Part shown: piece after piece, positions 53,580-62,791 of the stretch
Layout of the letters: each line of letters opens with the position of its first letter
How positions within the stretch are numbered: the first letter of the stretch is position 1
Source of the DNA: Spirosoma arboris
GTDB lineage: Bacteria; Bacteroidota; Bacteroidia; Cytophagales; Spirosomataceae
DNA: 64,000 nt
Reading direction: 5' to 3'
Assembly (NCBI RefSeq): GCF_009754945.1
Contig: NZ_WPIN01000011.1
Coordinates: 124,001-188,000, forward strand
The notes under the pieces: model-generated
What the model was told of the DNA's origin: nothing
The model's input: the letters and a program-made list of their open reading frames with translations, nothing else
Database searches by the model: none
Program-made: the position numbers and the translations under genes

Positions 53580-54648
53580 TGGAACGACGTTGTAGTAACA
53601 CCATCCGCGAATCATCGAGTTTGTCCAGTTGAATCACGTTTGTCAACGGCAGGGAGACAAAATCTACCCCGGCTGTCGCAAAATTTTCTTCAACGGGCGT
53701 GGTTAGTGAGCCCTGGTAAGCTTCTATATTTTTGTATTTCACTTTAAATACCGGCCGACTCGAATTAGCCATCATTAAAAAGGAGTCGCTGCCTTTCTTC
53801 AGAATGACCATATCCAGGGGCTGATTGCCGCTACCCATTTCCGCAACAGTCCGGCCTTTTACGTGGCTTCCGGCCTTTAACTCATCAAGTGGAAACAGAA
53901 CCAGTGGTGTGCAGGTGTAGCTGGCCAACAGGTATTTCTTGCCTTTAATTTCGGTTGTCGTAAACGTCTTGATTGGGGCCATTGTCTCGTATCTACCGTG
54001 CGCTGCATGGTAGATTTCGAGCGAAGCCTGATCCTGAGCGCTTGTAAATGGAAATGGAATGCTGCGGAATGTAGAGCCAAACTCCTGATTCGATAATCCA
54101 CTCACCAATAGCTTGCCATCGGCAAAGCCCATGTCGGAAATGGACGCAATGCGCAAGGACTCTCCACGCCCGTCTTTGGCATCTTCAGCCGGGGCATTAG
54201 TTAAGGCCAGGGTCGAGAAGGGTACCTCTTTCAGGGAAACGGGTGTAAGTTTATCACCCTCTACTTTAAGCAGCACTGGCGTCCCATCGCTATGCTGAAC
54301 AGCGCAATAGACATTTTTCGATTTCGGGTTAACGGCAATATCCTGAATCGTGATGTTCTTCACCTCAGTTCCTAACAGAGCGGCAATTTTCTGATCGATG
54401 TTTTTAACATCAACCTGACCAGGCTTTTCGACCGCGCTGGCATCTTTGGTATCGATGGCGAACACAGTGGCGCTCTTTCCGTCACCAATGAACAAGATTC
54501 CATCAGGACCAAAAGTCAGGGCGTTGATCGACTTAATGGCAGGTGTTCCAATCACCAATCCGTACTGATTTTTGGGTGATCGAGTCGTTGTAGCCAGCAA
54601 TAAAAGGCCAGCAAAGCCAACGGCCAGTACAGAATATATTCTTTTCAT
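53536..54648 (-). CDS. Secreted beta-propeller-like protein
   Basis: 370 residues from ATG 54648, chosen over GTG 54675 because it puts a signal peptide (residues 1-20, FAGLLLLATTTRS) at the start. Repeated hydrophobic strands of about 40-50 residues (LTFGPDGILFIGDG, IQDIAVNPKSKNVYCAV, LASISDMGFADGKLLVSG) fit a beta-propeller. No cofactor motif is seen. Overlap with the lipoprotein-like gene suggests one operon of two exported proteins. Confidence 0.65.
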   Translation of the reverse strand: MKRIYSVLAVGFAGLLLLATTTRSPKNQYGLVIGTPAIKSINALTFGPDGILFIGDGKSATVFAIDTKDASAVEKPGQVDVKNIDQKIAALLGTEVKNITIQDIAVNPKSKNVYCAVQHSDGTPVLLKVEGDKLTPVSLKEVPFSTLALTNAPAEDAKDGRGESLRIASISDMGFADGKLLVSGLSNQEFGSTFRSIPFPFTSAQDQASLEIYHAAHGRYETMAPIKTFTTTEIKGKKYLLASYTCTPLVLFPLDELKAGSHVKGRTVAEMGSGNQPLDMVILKKGSDSFLMMANSSRPVFKVKYKNIEAYQGSLTTPVEENFATAGVDFVSLPLTNVIQLDKLDDSRMVLLQRRSNGNLDLWTSSERYL

Positions 54649-54742
54649 GTTGGTAGAATTTAGTTTAAAGACCACGTTGATTAGGGAAACGAATGTAAGT
54701 ATAATGTCCTGAATTTCAATCGAATTACCAAGAATTCCTGTA

Positions 54743-55039
54743 CTAGTTCACTAACGGTTCATAATCTATTTCCAGAAAATCCTGCACTGACTTTATCCAA
54801 TGCTCCTGCACAAAATGAACATGGCTTGGGTGATTGTTATACTGCTCATAAAGCTCCGCATTTTCGAACTCCATTGATAATCCAAAATCGAAGTTATTTT
54901 TTGGACTGATTTGCTTCATGCATTCAAATTTTTGCACACCGGGTATAGCTGTCAATTCCTTTACAGCATTGAAAAATGCCTGCTCTCCCAGCGAATCAAC
55001 TTGATCCTTCAGTTTAAAAACAACCGTGTGTCGTATCAT
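54743..55039 (-). CDS. Dabb (stress-responsive A/B barrel) family protein
   Basis: 98 residues, MIRHTVVFKLKDQVDS start and a central FDFGLSMEFENAELYEQYNNHPSH, the signature of Dabb proteins. Usually a dimeric barrel; the reaction is not predictable. Confidence 0.92.
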   Translation of the reverse strand: MIRHTVVFKLKDQVDSLGEQAFFNAVKELTAIPGVQKFECMKQISPKNNFDFGLSMEFENAELYEQYNNHPSHVHFVQEHWIKSVQDFLEIDYEPLVN

Positions 55040-55135
55040 AAATACAGTTAAAATTGCTTTATCCAGAAGAGGAAAAAGGACGGTGTTTACTTATTCTGGC
55101 TTAACCTGACACGAGTGAATGCGCCCTATTGAATC

Positions 55136-55179
55136 AAAAAACGCCCTGACTTGATGCGACACAAATCAGGGCGTTTTTT
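55136..55179 (-). terminator. Intrinsic terminator of the YceI gene
   Basis: Arms 55136-55149 and 55166-55179 (AAAAAACGCCCTGA and its reverse complement) give an 8-bp GC-rich stem with a T-run on the minus strand. It lies 16 bases past the YceI stop. Confidence 0.9.
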
Positions 55180-55194
55180 CGTCATATTTGTTAA

Positions 55195-55770
55195 TTACTG
55201 CTTGGTGAATTCGCCAGTAACTTTAAGTTCAATCTCATCGCTGACAACCACGACAGGAATCGTACCTACGCCAAAATCAGAGCGTTTCAGGGTACCTGTC
55301 ACTTTAAAGCCAGCTTTTTCCTGCTCCTTGCCACCCATGCCTTTCGCCGTTATGGGACCATTCATCGTAACAGCCAGCGTTACGGGTTTCGTTACGCCGT
55401 GCATGGTCAGGTCGCCCGTTAGGCTGTATTGCTTGCCTTCTGTTTTCTTGAACGATGTGCTCTTGAATGTCAGCGTTGGAAATTTGGCAGCATCAAAGAA
55501 ATCAGGGCTTTTCAGGTGGTTATCCCGGCGTTCGTTATCGGTACTGATGCTATTTACATCGGCAGAAAACGTAAAAACCGCGTCCGACAAATCGGCCTTT
55601 GCCGATGTAATTGAGGCATCGAAGGTTTTGAATTTACCATCTACTTCCGATAGTAGGTTGTGGGTAACGGTGAAGCCAACACCAGAGTGAGCTTTATCAA
55701 CCGCCCAGGTTTGCGCATAGGAAGTTGAAAGGGTAATCAGGCAGGCAACGGTGAACAAAATTGATTTCAT
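55195..55770 (-). CDS. YceI family protein
   Basis: 191 residues with a signal peptide (1-19, LSTSYAQ), then the lipocalin-like YceI fold: WAVDKAHSGVGFTVTH, NERRDNHLKSPDFFDAAKFP, and LTMHGVTKPVTL. YceI proteins are periplasmic and bind isoprenoid lipids. Monocistronic, with the terminator at 55136. Confidence 0.93.
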   Translation of the reverse strand: MKSILFTVACLITLSTSYAQTWAVDKAHSGVGFTVTHNLLSEVDGKFKTFDASITSAKADLSDAVFTFSADVNSISTDNERRDNHLKSPDFFDAAKFPTLTFKSTSFKKTEGKQYSLTGDLTMHGVTKPVTLAVTMNGPITAKGMGGKEQEKAGFKVTGTLKRSDFGVGTIPVVVVSDEIELKVTGEFTKQ

Positions 55771-55824
55771 GTGTGATTGGAATTGGATTGGTGAAAATTG
55801 AATTTAAGCAATATAGTTAATTAT

Positions 55825-58455
55825 TTATCTTGGACGACCACCCGCTGGGGCTGCCTGTTGCTGTCCACCGCCATCGCCACCACCTTCGCCACCTTTCACG
55901 TCGTCGTTACTGACCGACTTCTTCCGGCGTTGTTCTTCGAAGGTCATTTTGCCGATACGATAAGTGAACGTCACTTTCAGGTTCGCATTGTACAGGTGGT
56001 TAACGTTAACCTGCGAAAGCAGGGGAGAATTTAGCGTAGTACGCATCGTTACGCCGTTACCAGCGAAGTTTTCGGCTGCCAGACCAATGCTGCCCCGCTT
56101 ACTGGCCAGATCCTTCCGAACACCCAGCGAGTACATATAGAAACTACCCATCGTCCCCTGTAACTGAGGGTTTGGTCCCCGGAAGAAGCTGAATACCTGC
56201 GCACTCCAGCCTTTATCGAGTTGTAACTGACTCATCAACCGACCGCCAATACTAACACCTGTGTTACTGATTGTTACAGTTTTACCATCGGCACCGGGTG
56301 TTGTTCCCTGCATGTATACGTAGTAGCCATCCAGACCACCATTGAGGCTCCATTTCGAGGTCAGGTTGGTATTGAAGAATACGTTAGCGCCAACGGTACG
56401 CTGCACACCAATATTCTGGAACGTCGTGATAATGGCTCCAGCCGGATAGCCCATCAGCGTGTCGGCAGGAATACGAACCTGGGTAATCGCGTTGTTGGTC
56501 AACCGTCCGAATACAGACGCGTTCAGGTACGTTTTCTTGATAGTCGTACTCAGACTTACCTCACCATTGTCGGTTAATTCAGGGCTCAGGTTTGGATTCC
56601 CAGTCATGATCATCAATGGGTTGGCTGTATTTACGTTCGGGTTCAATTGTTGCAGACCTGGACGTTGAATGCGTCGGTTGTAAGCCGCTTTGAGCGTGGT
56701 ACCACCTTTCAACCCCTTCGATACGTTAATACTTGGCACAAGGTTGCTATAGGCAGGAATATTTAATGGAGTATTTTCATTTGCCGTAGCGGTAATGCTC
56801 GTGTGTTCGTAGCGTGTACCTACTTTAAAAGTGTATTTGCTGGGCGTTACATAGGTATACGAGATATAACCTGCGCCAATATTCTGGCTATACTTTAGCG
56901 AGCCTGCCGGATTGTTGGGATCTAAGGCAAGTTCGCTCGAACTACTTCCAACCAGGTACTGGTAACGACTATCTACCTGACGCATGATGGCCTTACCACC
57001 AAATTCCAGCAATTGATTTTTCCGGATCGGCGTTTGATAGTCGCTCTGAAGAGTTACCTCCTGGTTGGTATTGTTGTTCAGGTTCTGCTGACGCCCCGTT
57101 AAGGCTCCGGTGCTGTTGTTCAGCAGGTCGGCGTAAAAGTTGTTCGTCAACCCCGTGCGGCTATATTGAGTAGAAATGCTCCACTCCTGCTGCGGCTTGA
57201 ACGTACGAATGTAATCCAGGTTCATATCGACCGAATTAGACAGATCTTTCCGGTTTACGTCCCGATTGGTCATACTCACCAGCGTCTCATTGGAAAAGGT
57301 GCTGGTCAACTGCTGCTGTTGCTGAACGAAATTCCGGGTACCGTAGCGAACGTTGGCCGACAGTGATTGATTCTTAGCCAGATCATAGTCGAATCCCAAT
57401 GTATACTGACCAAATATTGGCTTATCAAAAGCTGTACCTGTCTGGTTAGTCCGCAACGCCTGTCCACCTACCAACGTTGTCTGATCTAAGGTTGACGAGG
57501 CATGGTTATACATAGCCCGACCAAAGCCACCAAGTGTAATGCCTAGTTTCCCCTGCCGATACGATCCGTTCAACCCTAGATTAGAAGCTCGTAAACCAGC
57601 TCCCGCATCTACGTTTAGGGTTAAGCCGTGTAGTGTATTCTTTTTGGTGACGATATTGATAATGCCAGCGGCACCTTCCGCATCGTATTTGGCTGAAGGG
57701 CTTGTGATCACCTCTACCGACTTAATCATGTCGGCGGGCAACTGTTTCAGTGCGTCGGCTACGTTGGCCGCTACAATTGTCGATGGTTTGTTATTGATCA
57801 GCACCCGAATGTTGGAGCTTCCCCGCAGGCTAACATTGCCATCCAGATCGACCGACAGCATCGGTACGCGCTTCAATACGTCCGAAGCATCGCCCCCTTT
57901 GGCTGTCATGTCTTTATCGGCATTGAAAACCAGGCGATCTACTTTCTCTTCGATGAGCGCTGCATTTCCCGTTACGACCACCTCGCCCAGCATGCGTACA
58001 TCTGCCGGAAGTTTTACTGACCCAAGATTGAGATCTGTTCCTTTCGCAATGGTAAAGGATTTGGAGTCGCGGGTTTTGTAGCCAATGAATGAATATTGAA
58101 GCCGATATTCACCTGGTGCTAATTTAGCGAGTGAGAAACTTCCTTTCGCATCGGAGGTGGTACCATCGATAGGCTTATTGGTTTTTACATTCATAAGGGC
58201 AATCGTCGCAAACTCAACGGGTTTCCCAGACGTTGAATCGACCAGAATACCGGCGATCTTGCCATTGCCCTTCGGTGTGTCGTCTGCTACGCCGGTAAAT
58301 TCGGCCTTTTTACGTCCATTGTCCTGCCCAAAGCCACCGGGACCGCCGGGGCCACCACCTGGAGGGCCACCAAATTGAGCGTATGCGGTCTGCGTATTTG
58401 TCAGACCACTCCAAAGACCAAGTGTTAGAAGTAGAAGTATGAGTTGCTTGCGCAT
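55825..58455 (-). CDS. TonB-dependent receptor, outer-membrane beta-barrel
   Basis: 876 residues. Signal peptide 1-26; a Gly/Pro-rich segment (27-45); a CarboxypepD-regulatory-like domain (about 65-150); a plug domain (about 160-270, RGSSNIRVLINNKPSTI and YDAEGAAGIINIVTKK); then a large barrel. The C-terminus is again Gly-rich (GGEGGGDGGGQQQ), unusual because barrels normally end on an aromatic residue in the last strand, which here appears earlier (VTFTYRIGKM). No SusD partner is adjacent, so a substrate cannot be assigned. Divergent from the LytS/LytTR pair. Confidence 0.88.
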   Translation of the reverse strand: MRKQLILLLLTLGLWSGLTNTQTAYAQFGGPPGGGPGGPGGFGQDNGRKKAEFTGVADDTPKGNGKIAGILVDSTSGKPVEFATIALMNVKTNKPIDGTTSDAKGSFSLAKLAPGEYRLQYSFIGYKTRDSKSFTIAKGTDLNLGSVKLPADVRMLGEVVVTGNAALIEEKVDRLVFNADKDMTAKGGDASDVLKRVPMLSVDLDGNVSLRGSSNIRVLINNKPSTIVAANVADALKQLPADMIKSVEVITSPSAKYDAEGAAGIINIVTKKNTLHGLTLNVDAGAGLRASNLGLNGSYRQGKLGITLGGFGRAMYNHASSTLDQTTLVGGQALRTNQTGTAFDKPIFGQYTLGFDYDLAKNQSLSANVRYGTRNFVQQQQQLTSTFSNETLVSMTNRDVNRKDLSNSVDMNLDYIRTFKPQQEWSISTQYSRTGLTNNFYADLLNNSTGALTGRQQNLNNNTNQEVTLQSDYQTPIRKNQLLEFGGKAIMRQVDSRYQYLVGSSSSELALDPNNPAGSLKYSQNIGAGYISYTYVTPSKYTFKVGTRYEHTSITATANENTPLNIPAYSNLVPSINVSKGLKGGTTLKAAYNRRIQRPGLQQLNPNVNTANPLMIMTGNPNLSPELTDNGEVSLSTTIKKTYLNASVFGRLTNNAITQVRIPADTLMGYPAGAIITTFQNIGVQRTVGANVFFNTNLTSKWSLNGGLDGYYVYMQGTTPGADGKTVTISNTGVSIGGRLMSQLQLDKGWSAQVFSFFRGPNPQLQGTMGSFYMYSLGVRKDLASKRGSIGLAAENFAGNGVTMRTTLNSPLLSQVNVNHLYNANLKVTFTYRIGKMTFEEQRRKKSVSNDDVKGGEGGGDGGGQQQAAPAGGRPR

Positions 58456-58710
58456 TGGTATGTATAATTTCAGATTGATGGTTCAAAACAACAGCTGTTC
58501 GGTCAATCCAAAAAACGCAATAGACTGAGGGGTAGAAAACATCGGCAGATAGCCCATTTCAGCCGATGAATGGCTAAGTAGTTATACATGGTTAAAAATC
58601 GGACCATTCGTCGGTTAAACTAAGCAAGCTATCGGCAAAGTCGGGGGAACCAGCGATTGGCGGAAGCAGAATCAGAGATTTGCTGTAAACTTGTAGCTTT
58701 CCTGACGATT
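58456..58710. promoter_or_regulatory. Divergent promoter region between TonB receptor and LytS/LytTR genes
   Basis: 255 bases holding start regions in both directions. Repeated CCGAT/TCGG words (CAGCCGATGAATGG, ATCGGACCATTCGTCGG) could include LytTR binding sites, but I cannot define one. An in-frame TTG at 58657 would extend the kinase gene; the ATG at 58711 is preferred. Confidence 0.35.
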
Positions 58711-59778
58711 ATGGCCGTTACTCTATTTTCCCGTCGTTACGTTCCTGTGCTAATCCACGTGCTGGGCTGGTTCCTAATGGGTTATCTCCTGTTTTTCTCC
58801 CAGTCGTTTAACTCCGAAATCCAGTTTCCCCGCCTTTTCTGGGTGAGGCAGTGTCTGTTTTTTGGCCTTATGGTGGGTATATTCTATTTGAACTCACAGC
58901 GACTGGTACCCCGTCTGCTTTTACAGGGACAAACCAGCCAATATATCCTGGCCTTACTCGCGGTGATCATCGTCGTTATTATACTGGTGGGTTGCGTTGA
59001 ATTTGGGTTTGATTTATCCACGAAGATGCACCGGGCTTTTCATCCCGACGGTAAGGGGAAACCCAAACTATATGGCTGGCTACAGCCTACCCTGTTTACT
59101 ATTTTCCTCGTTTTAGGGATCAGCACCAGCGTTGCGATGTTGCTAAAGTGGCAGGATGACGCCAACCTCCGAACAGCACTGGAACAGGCCAAAACAACTT
59201 CTGAGCTCTCGTTTTTAAAAGCCCAGATCAATCCGCACTTTTTCTTTAATACACTCAATAATATCTACGCGCTCACCCTGATCGATACCGAAACAGCCCG
59301 TGAAGCCATACACCGGCTCTCTCGAATGATGCGTTATGTGCTGTATGAAACCCAGTCGGGCACAACACTTTTGAGTAAAGAGCTCTCGTTCGTCAGCGAT
59401 TATATTCAGCTCATGCAACTCCGGCTGACCGATAAGGTAAGTGTTACTCTCAATACACCAAGTCCGCTGCACGATCAGCCCATTGCGCCCATGCTCTTGC
59501 TGCCTTTCGTCGAGAATGCCTTCAAACATGGCGTCAGTGCGATGCACCCTAGCCGGATTCACATTGCCATTGAGCAAGAGCAGAATAAGTTGTTGCTCGA
59601 TGTTCACAATACGTTGTTTGTTGAAAAAGCACCCTCGCTCGAAACAGGCAATGGCATTGGCTTAACCAATACCCGCCGACGGCTCGATCTGCTTTATCCC
59701 GATCAATACGAACTTCAGATCAATGAGCATACAGCCGCTGGCGAATACCATGTTCACCTAACCCTCGCCCTGTCATGA
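58711..59778 (+). CDS. LytS-type sensor histidine kinase
   Basis: 355 residues. Four membrane segments in the first ~150 residues, a short linker, then QINPHFFFNTLNNIYAL with the phospho-acceptor His176, LLLPFVENAFKHG (N-box) and GNGIGLTNTRRRLDLLY (G-box). Its stop overlaps the response-regulator ATG by 4 bases (59775-59778), so the two are a cognate pair. The short sensor has no large extracellular domain. Confidence 0.92.
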   Translation: MAVTLFSRRYVPVLIHVLGWFLMGYLLFFSQSFNSEIQFPRLFWVRQCLFFGLMVGIFYLNSQRLVPRLLLQGQTSQYILALLAVIIVVIILVGCVEFGFDLSTKMHRAFHPDGKGKPKLYGWLQPTLFTIFLVLGISTSVAMLLKWQDDANLRTALEQAKTTSELSFLKAQINPHFFFNTLNNIYALTLIDTETAREAIHRLSRMMRYVLYETQSGTTLLSKELSFVSDYIQLMQLRLTDKVSVTLNTPSPLHDQPIAPMLLLPFVENAFKHGVSAMHPSRIHIAIEQEQNKLLLDVHNTLFVEKAPSLETGNGIGLTNTRRRLDLLYPDQYELQINEHTAAGEYHVHLTLALS

Positions 59779-60536
59779 CGCTTTCCTGCATTGCAGTTGA
59801 TGATGAACCGCTGGCTCTTGGCCTGGTGTGTGCCTTTATTGAAAAAACGCCCTTCCTGCAATTGGCTGGCCGGTATAGCAGCGCCGTTGAAGCCTTGCAG
59901 GGTTTGATGAAGACCCCCGTAGACGTCATTTTCCTGGACATTCAAATGCCTGACCTGACGGGTCTGGAGCTCGCTCGCGTACTGGAACGCAGCAACCGGG
60001 GCACGCAAAATACCCGAATCATCTTCACCACCGCCTTCGATCAATTTGCCCTCGATGGCTTTCGGGTCGATGCGCTGGATTATCTGCTCAAACCGTTCAA
60101 TTACGAAGAGTTTCTACGGGCAGCCAGTAAGGCCCGTAATTATTTCGAACTTATACAACGTCCTGATACATTGCCAGTTGCAGCCCCTACACCAGTCATC
60201 GTTGAAGTCGCCGATGACTACCTGTTCCTGAAAGTTGAGTATCAGTTAGTTCGCGTTGCGTACAGCGATATTTTGTACATCGAAGGGCTCAAAGACTATG
60301 TAAAAGTCTATCGACAGAGTGATCCCAACAAGCCGCTGCTGTCGTTAACGAGCCTGAAGACACTAGAAGAAAAACTACCAACCCGACAGTTTATGCGGGT
60401 GCATCGGTCATTTATTGTCGCTCTGGATCGGATCAACGCCGTTACACGCAACTCGGTACAAATCGGGTCGGCCATGATTCCGGTTAGCGATCAGTACAAA
60501 GACGTCTTCGGTCAATTCATCAGCCGCTGGCTGTAG
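59775..60536 (+). CDS. LytTR response regulator
   Basis: 253 residues. REC domain (about 1-120): acidic pocket DDE (9-11), phospho-acceptor Asp55 in VIFLDIQMPD, and Lys in LLKPF. LytTR DNA-binding domain (about 150-253): DILYIEGLKDYVKVY, then RVHRSFIVALDRINAV. Regulated by the kinase just upstream; likely targets include the divergent TonB receptor, by position only. Confidence 0.94.
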   Translation: MTLSCIAVDDEPLALGLVCAFIEKTPFLQLAGRYSSAVEALQGLMKTPVDVIFLDIQMPDLTGLELARVLERSNRGTQNTRIIFTTAFDQFALDGFRVDALDYLLKPFNYEEFLRAASKARNYFELIQRPDTLPVAAPTPVIVEVADDYLFLKVEYQLVRVAYSDILYIEGLKDYVKVYRQSDPNKPLLSLTSLKTLEEKLPTRQFMRVHRSFIVALDRINAVTRNSVQIGSAMIPVSDQYKDVFGQFISRWL

Positions 60537-60550
60537 TGGCGTGGCGCCTA

Positions 60551-60655
60551 GTGATGTCAGCTACTTATAGCTGGCAATTTAGGTTTCTCAAAACCTAAAT
60601 TTTATGTACAATAGGTTTTGAGAAACCTATGTCAGCTACTTATAACCGACATCAC
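60551..60655. repeat. Nested palindromic element
   Basis: An 18-bp perfect inverted repeat (60580-60597 with 60612-60629), whose arms are themselves near-palindromes, is flanked by a 16-bp direct repeat ATGTCAGCTACTTATA (60554-60569 and 60629-60644), with GTGATGTC/GACATCAC at the outer ends. It could fold in several ways. Follows the LytTR stop by 14 bases and may act as a terminator, but has no T-run. Confidence 0.75.
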
Positions 60656-60727
60656 GAGAAAATCAAAATCCACTCAGTAAAGTAGGAAGCAATTTGGCAC
60701 TTCTTTCTGGTAGGTAAAGCTACTATT

Positions 60728-61831
60728 ATGAAGGTTGAAGCCGCTATTGCTACCGGTGCTGGAAGTTTTCAAATTGATTTTATTGACGTAGGTGAGCCTC
60801 AGGGCGACGAAGTGCTGGTTGACATCAAAGCCGCCGGCATCTGCCATACCGACTTCGATTCGCTTTCGTGGGGGAAACCCATTGTTATGGGGCACGAAGG
60901 CGCGGGCGTTGTTCGTAGTGTTGGCCCGCTCGTTAGGAAAGTACAACCGGGCGATTCGGTTATTCTAAACTGGGCCATTCCCTGTGGCTATTGTTTTCAA
61001 TGTCTGGAAGGAAATCAGCACATCTGCGAGGTAAATTCGCCGGTCACTTCCGGCAATAAAGCCAGTGGAGGCCATGCCGCGCTGGAACGCACAACCTACA
61101 AAGGCCAACCCATCGAACGATCGTTTAGCCTCGGCACTATGTCAGGAGCGACCGTTGTGCGGGAAGCGGCCATTGTGAAAACGAACGTTCCCATTCCTTT
61201 TCCATCAGCCGCTATTGTGGGTTGTGGTGTTATGACGGGCGTGGGTTCGGTCATGAATGCAGCTCAGGTAAAACCCGGCCGATCAGTTGTCGTGGTGGGC
61301 ACTGGGGGCGTAGGCCTGAACGTGATTCAGGGAGCACGTATTTCCGGAGCTGGGATGATTATCGCAGTCGATGTCAATCCCAACCGACTGGAAATGGCCA
61401 TTCGGTACGGAGCTACCCATACCATTCTCGCCGACCGGGCCGACAAAGGATTGTCCAAGGCGGTTAGTGAAGTTAAACAGCTAACCGGTGGACGAGGAGC
61501 AGATTACGCCTTCGAATGCACGGCCATCCCCGAACTTGGCGCCGTGCCGCTGGCAATGGTCCGAAACGCTGGAGTCGCCTGTCAGGTTAGCGGAATTGAA
61601 CAGGAAATCAGCATCGATATGAACCTGTTCGAGTGGGACAAAATCTACATCAATCCCCTCTATGGCAAATGTCGGCCGGAAATCGATATTCCTATTTTGC
61701 TCAATCTATACCAGAAAGGCGATTTGATTCTGGATGATCTGGTTACCCGAACTTATTCCCTTCATCAACTCGACATCGCCTTCGACGACATGCTGAAGGG
61801 TCGCAATGCCAAAGGCGTACTGGTTTTCTGA
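60728..61831 (+). CDS. Zinc-dependent alcohol dehydrogenase
   Basis: 367 residues. Catalytic-zinc Cys and His in GICHTDF and GHEGAGVV; structural-zinc Cys tetrad in CGYCFQCLEGNQHIC; Rossmann glycine motif VVGTGGVGLNVI; all intact. Class III-like MDR family, NAD(P)-dependent, acting on an alcohol or S-hydroxymethyl thiol adduct. The last base of its stop is the first base of the esterase ATG (TGATG). Confidence 0.92.
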   Translation: MKVEAAIATGAGSFQIDFIDVGEPQGDEVLVDIKAAGICHTDFDSLSWGKPIVMGHEGAGVVRSVGPLVRKVQPGDSVILNWAIPCGYCFQCLEGNQHICEVNSPVTSGNKASGGHAALERTTYKGQPIERSFSLGTMSGATVVREAAIVKTNVPIPFPSAAIVGCGVMTGVGSVMNAAQVKPGRSVVVVGTGGVGLNVIQGARISGAGMIIAVDVNPNRLEMAIRYGATHTILADRADKGLSKAVSEVKQLTGGRGADYAFECTAIPELGAVPLAMVRNAGVACQVSGIEQEISIDMNLFEWDKIYINPLYGKCRPEIDIPILLNLYQKGDLILDDLVTRTYSLHQLDIAFDDMLKGRNAKGVLVF

Positions 61832-62643
61832 TGGCTTCAACGTTTCGAACAATCTCCATTTCCAATCCGGCTTATGAGCAGGATGGGCTGCGTTACATTA
61901 CTGTCAAGACGCCGAATTTGACAGGGCGAGGGGACATAACAATCTGGCTGCCTGATCCTGAGTTGATTGGACAAGAACCTTTGCCGCTTGTCATTTTACT
62001 GCATGGCGTGTATGGCAGTCATTGGGCCTGGTCGCTGAAAGGCGGAGCACACCGAACGGCAGAGCGATTAATTCGGGAAGGTCGAATTCGCCCAATGATT
62101 CTGGCCATGCCTTCTGATGGTCTTTGGGGCGACGGCAGCGGCTATTTACCCCATAATGGGCTTGATTTTGAGCGCTGGATTATTGAGGATGTCCCCAACG
62201 CGGTACGAGAAGTGCTGCCTCCCGATCAGTTGACGAACTTCCCGGCGCACTTGTTTATCGCGGGTTTGTCGATGGGTGGTTTCGGGGCACTGCGACTAGC
62301 CGCTAAATATCCTGAGCGATTCCGGGCCGTTTGCGGAATGTCGTCGATTACACACGTCAATCAGTTGCCGCTTTTTGTGGAAGAACCGCTCAGCGAGTAT
62401 CGGCAGACGAACTCAGTCGATGAATCTGTCCTTGATTTGATGATTCAGAATCGGGCGAAGTTGCCTTTTATCCGGTTCGACTGCGGTACGGAAGACTTGT
62501 TAATCGAACACAACCAAGCCTTACATCAGGGTTTATCGGAACAAGGCATTCCCCATCAATACGTTGAATATCCCGGCGGACACGAATGGCCATATTGGCA
62601 AGAGCACCTTGCCGATGCGTTGCTTTTTTTTAACGCATTGTAA
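61831..62643 (+). CDS. Esterase family alpha/beta hydrolase
   Basis: 270 residues. VILLHGVYGSHWAW oxyanion-hole segment, nucleophile Ser147 in GLSMGGFGAL, C-terminal GGHEWPYW with the catalytic His. Resembles EstA/tributyrin-esterase and S-formylglutathione-hydrolase-like enzymes. Coupled by one shared base to the zinc alcohol dehydrogenase, which fits a two-step route such as aldehyde oxidation followed by thioester hydrolysis; the real substrate is not known. Confidence 0.88.
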   Translation: MASTFRTISISNPAYEQDGLRYITVKTPNLTGRGDITIWLPDPELIGQEPLPLVILLHGVYGSHWAWSLKGGAHRTAERLIREGRIRPMILAMPSDGLWGDGSGYLPHNGLDFERWIIEDVPNAVREVLPPDQLTNFPAHLFIAGLSMGGFGALRLAAKYPERFRAVCGMSSITHVNQLPLFVEEPLSEYRQTNSVDESVLDLMIQNRAKLPFIRFDCGTEDLLIEHNQALHQGLSEQGIPHQYVEYPGGHEWPYWQEHLADALLFFNAL

Positions 62644-62791
62644 TGTGCACACACCATTTACCCATGCAGGACAAGTATTGATCAATTGGCATAATCAGTT
62701 CGTTATCAGCCCAAAACTGCGCCAATAAGCGATTTATAGTGATGATAGACTACAGGTAGTATTTGCCAGAAATGCTCTTTATTGGTTCGTT

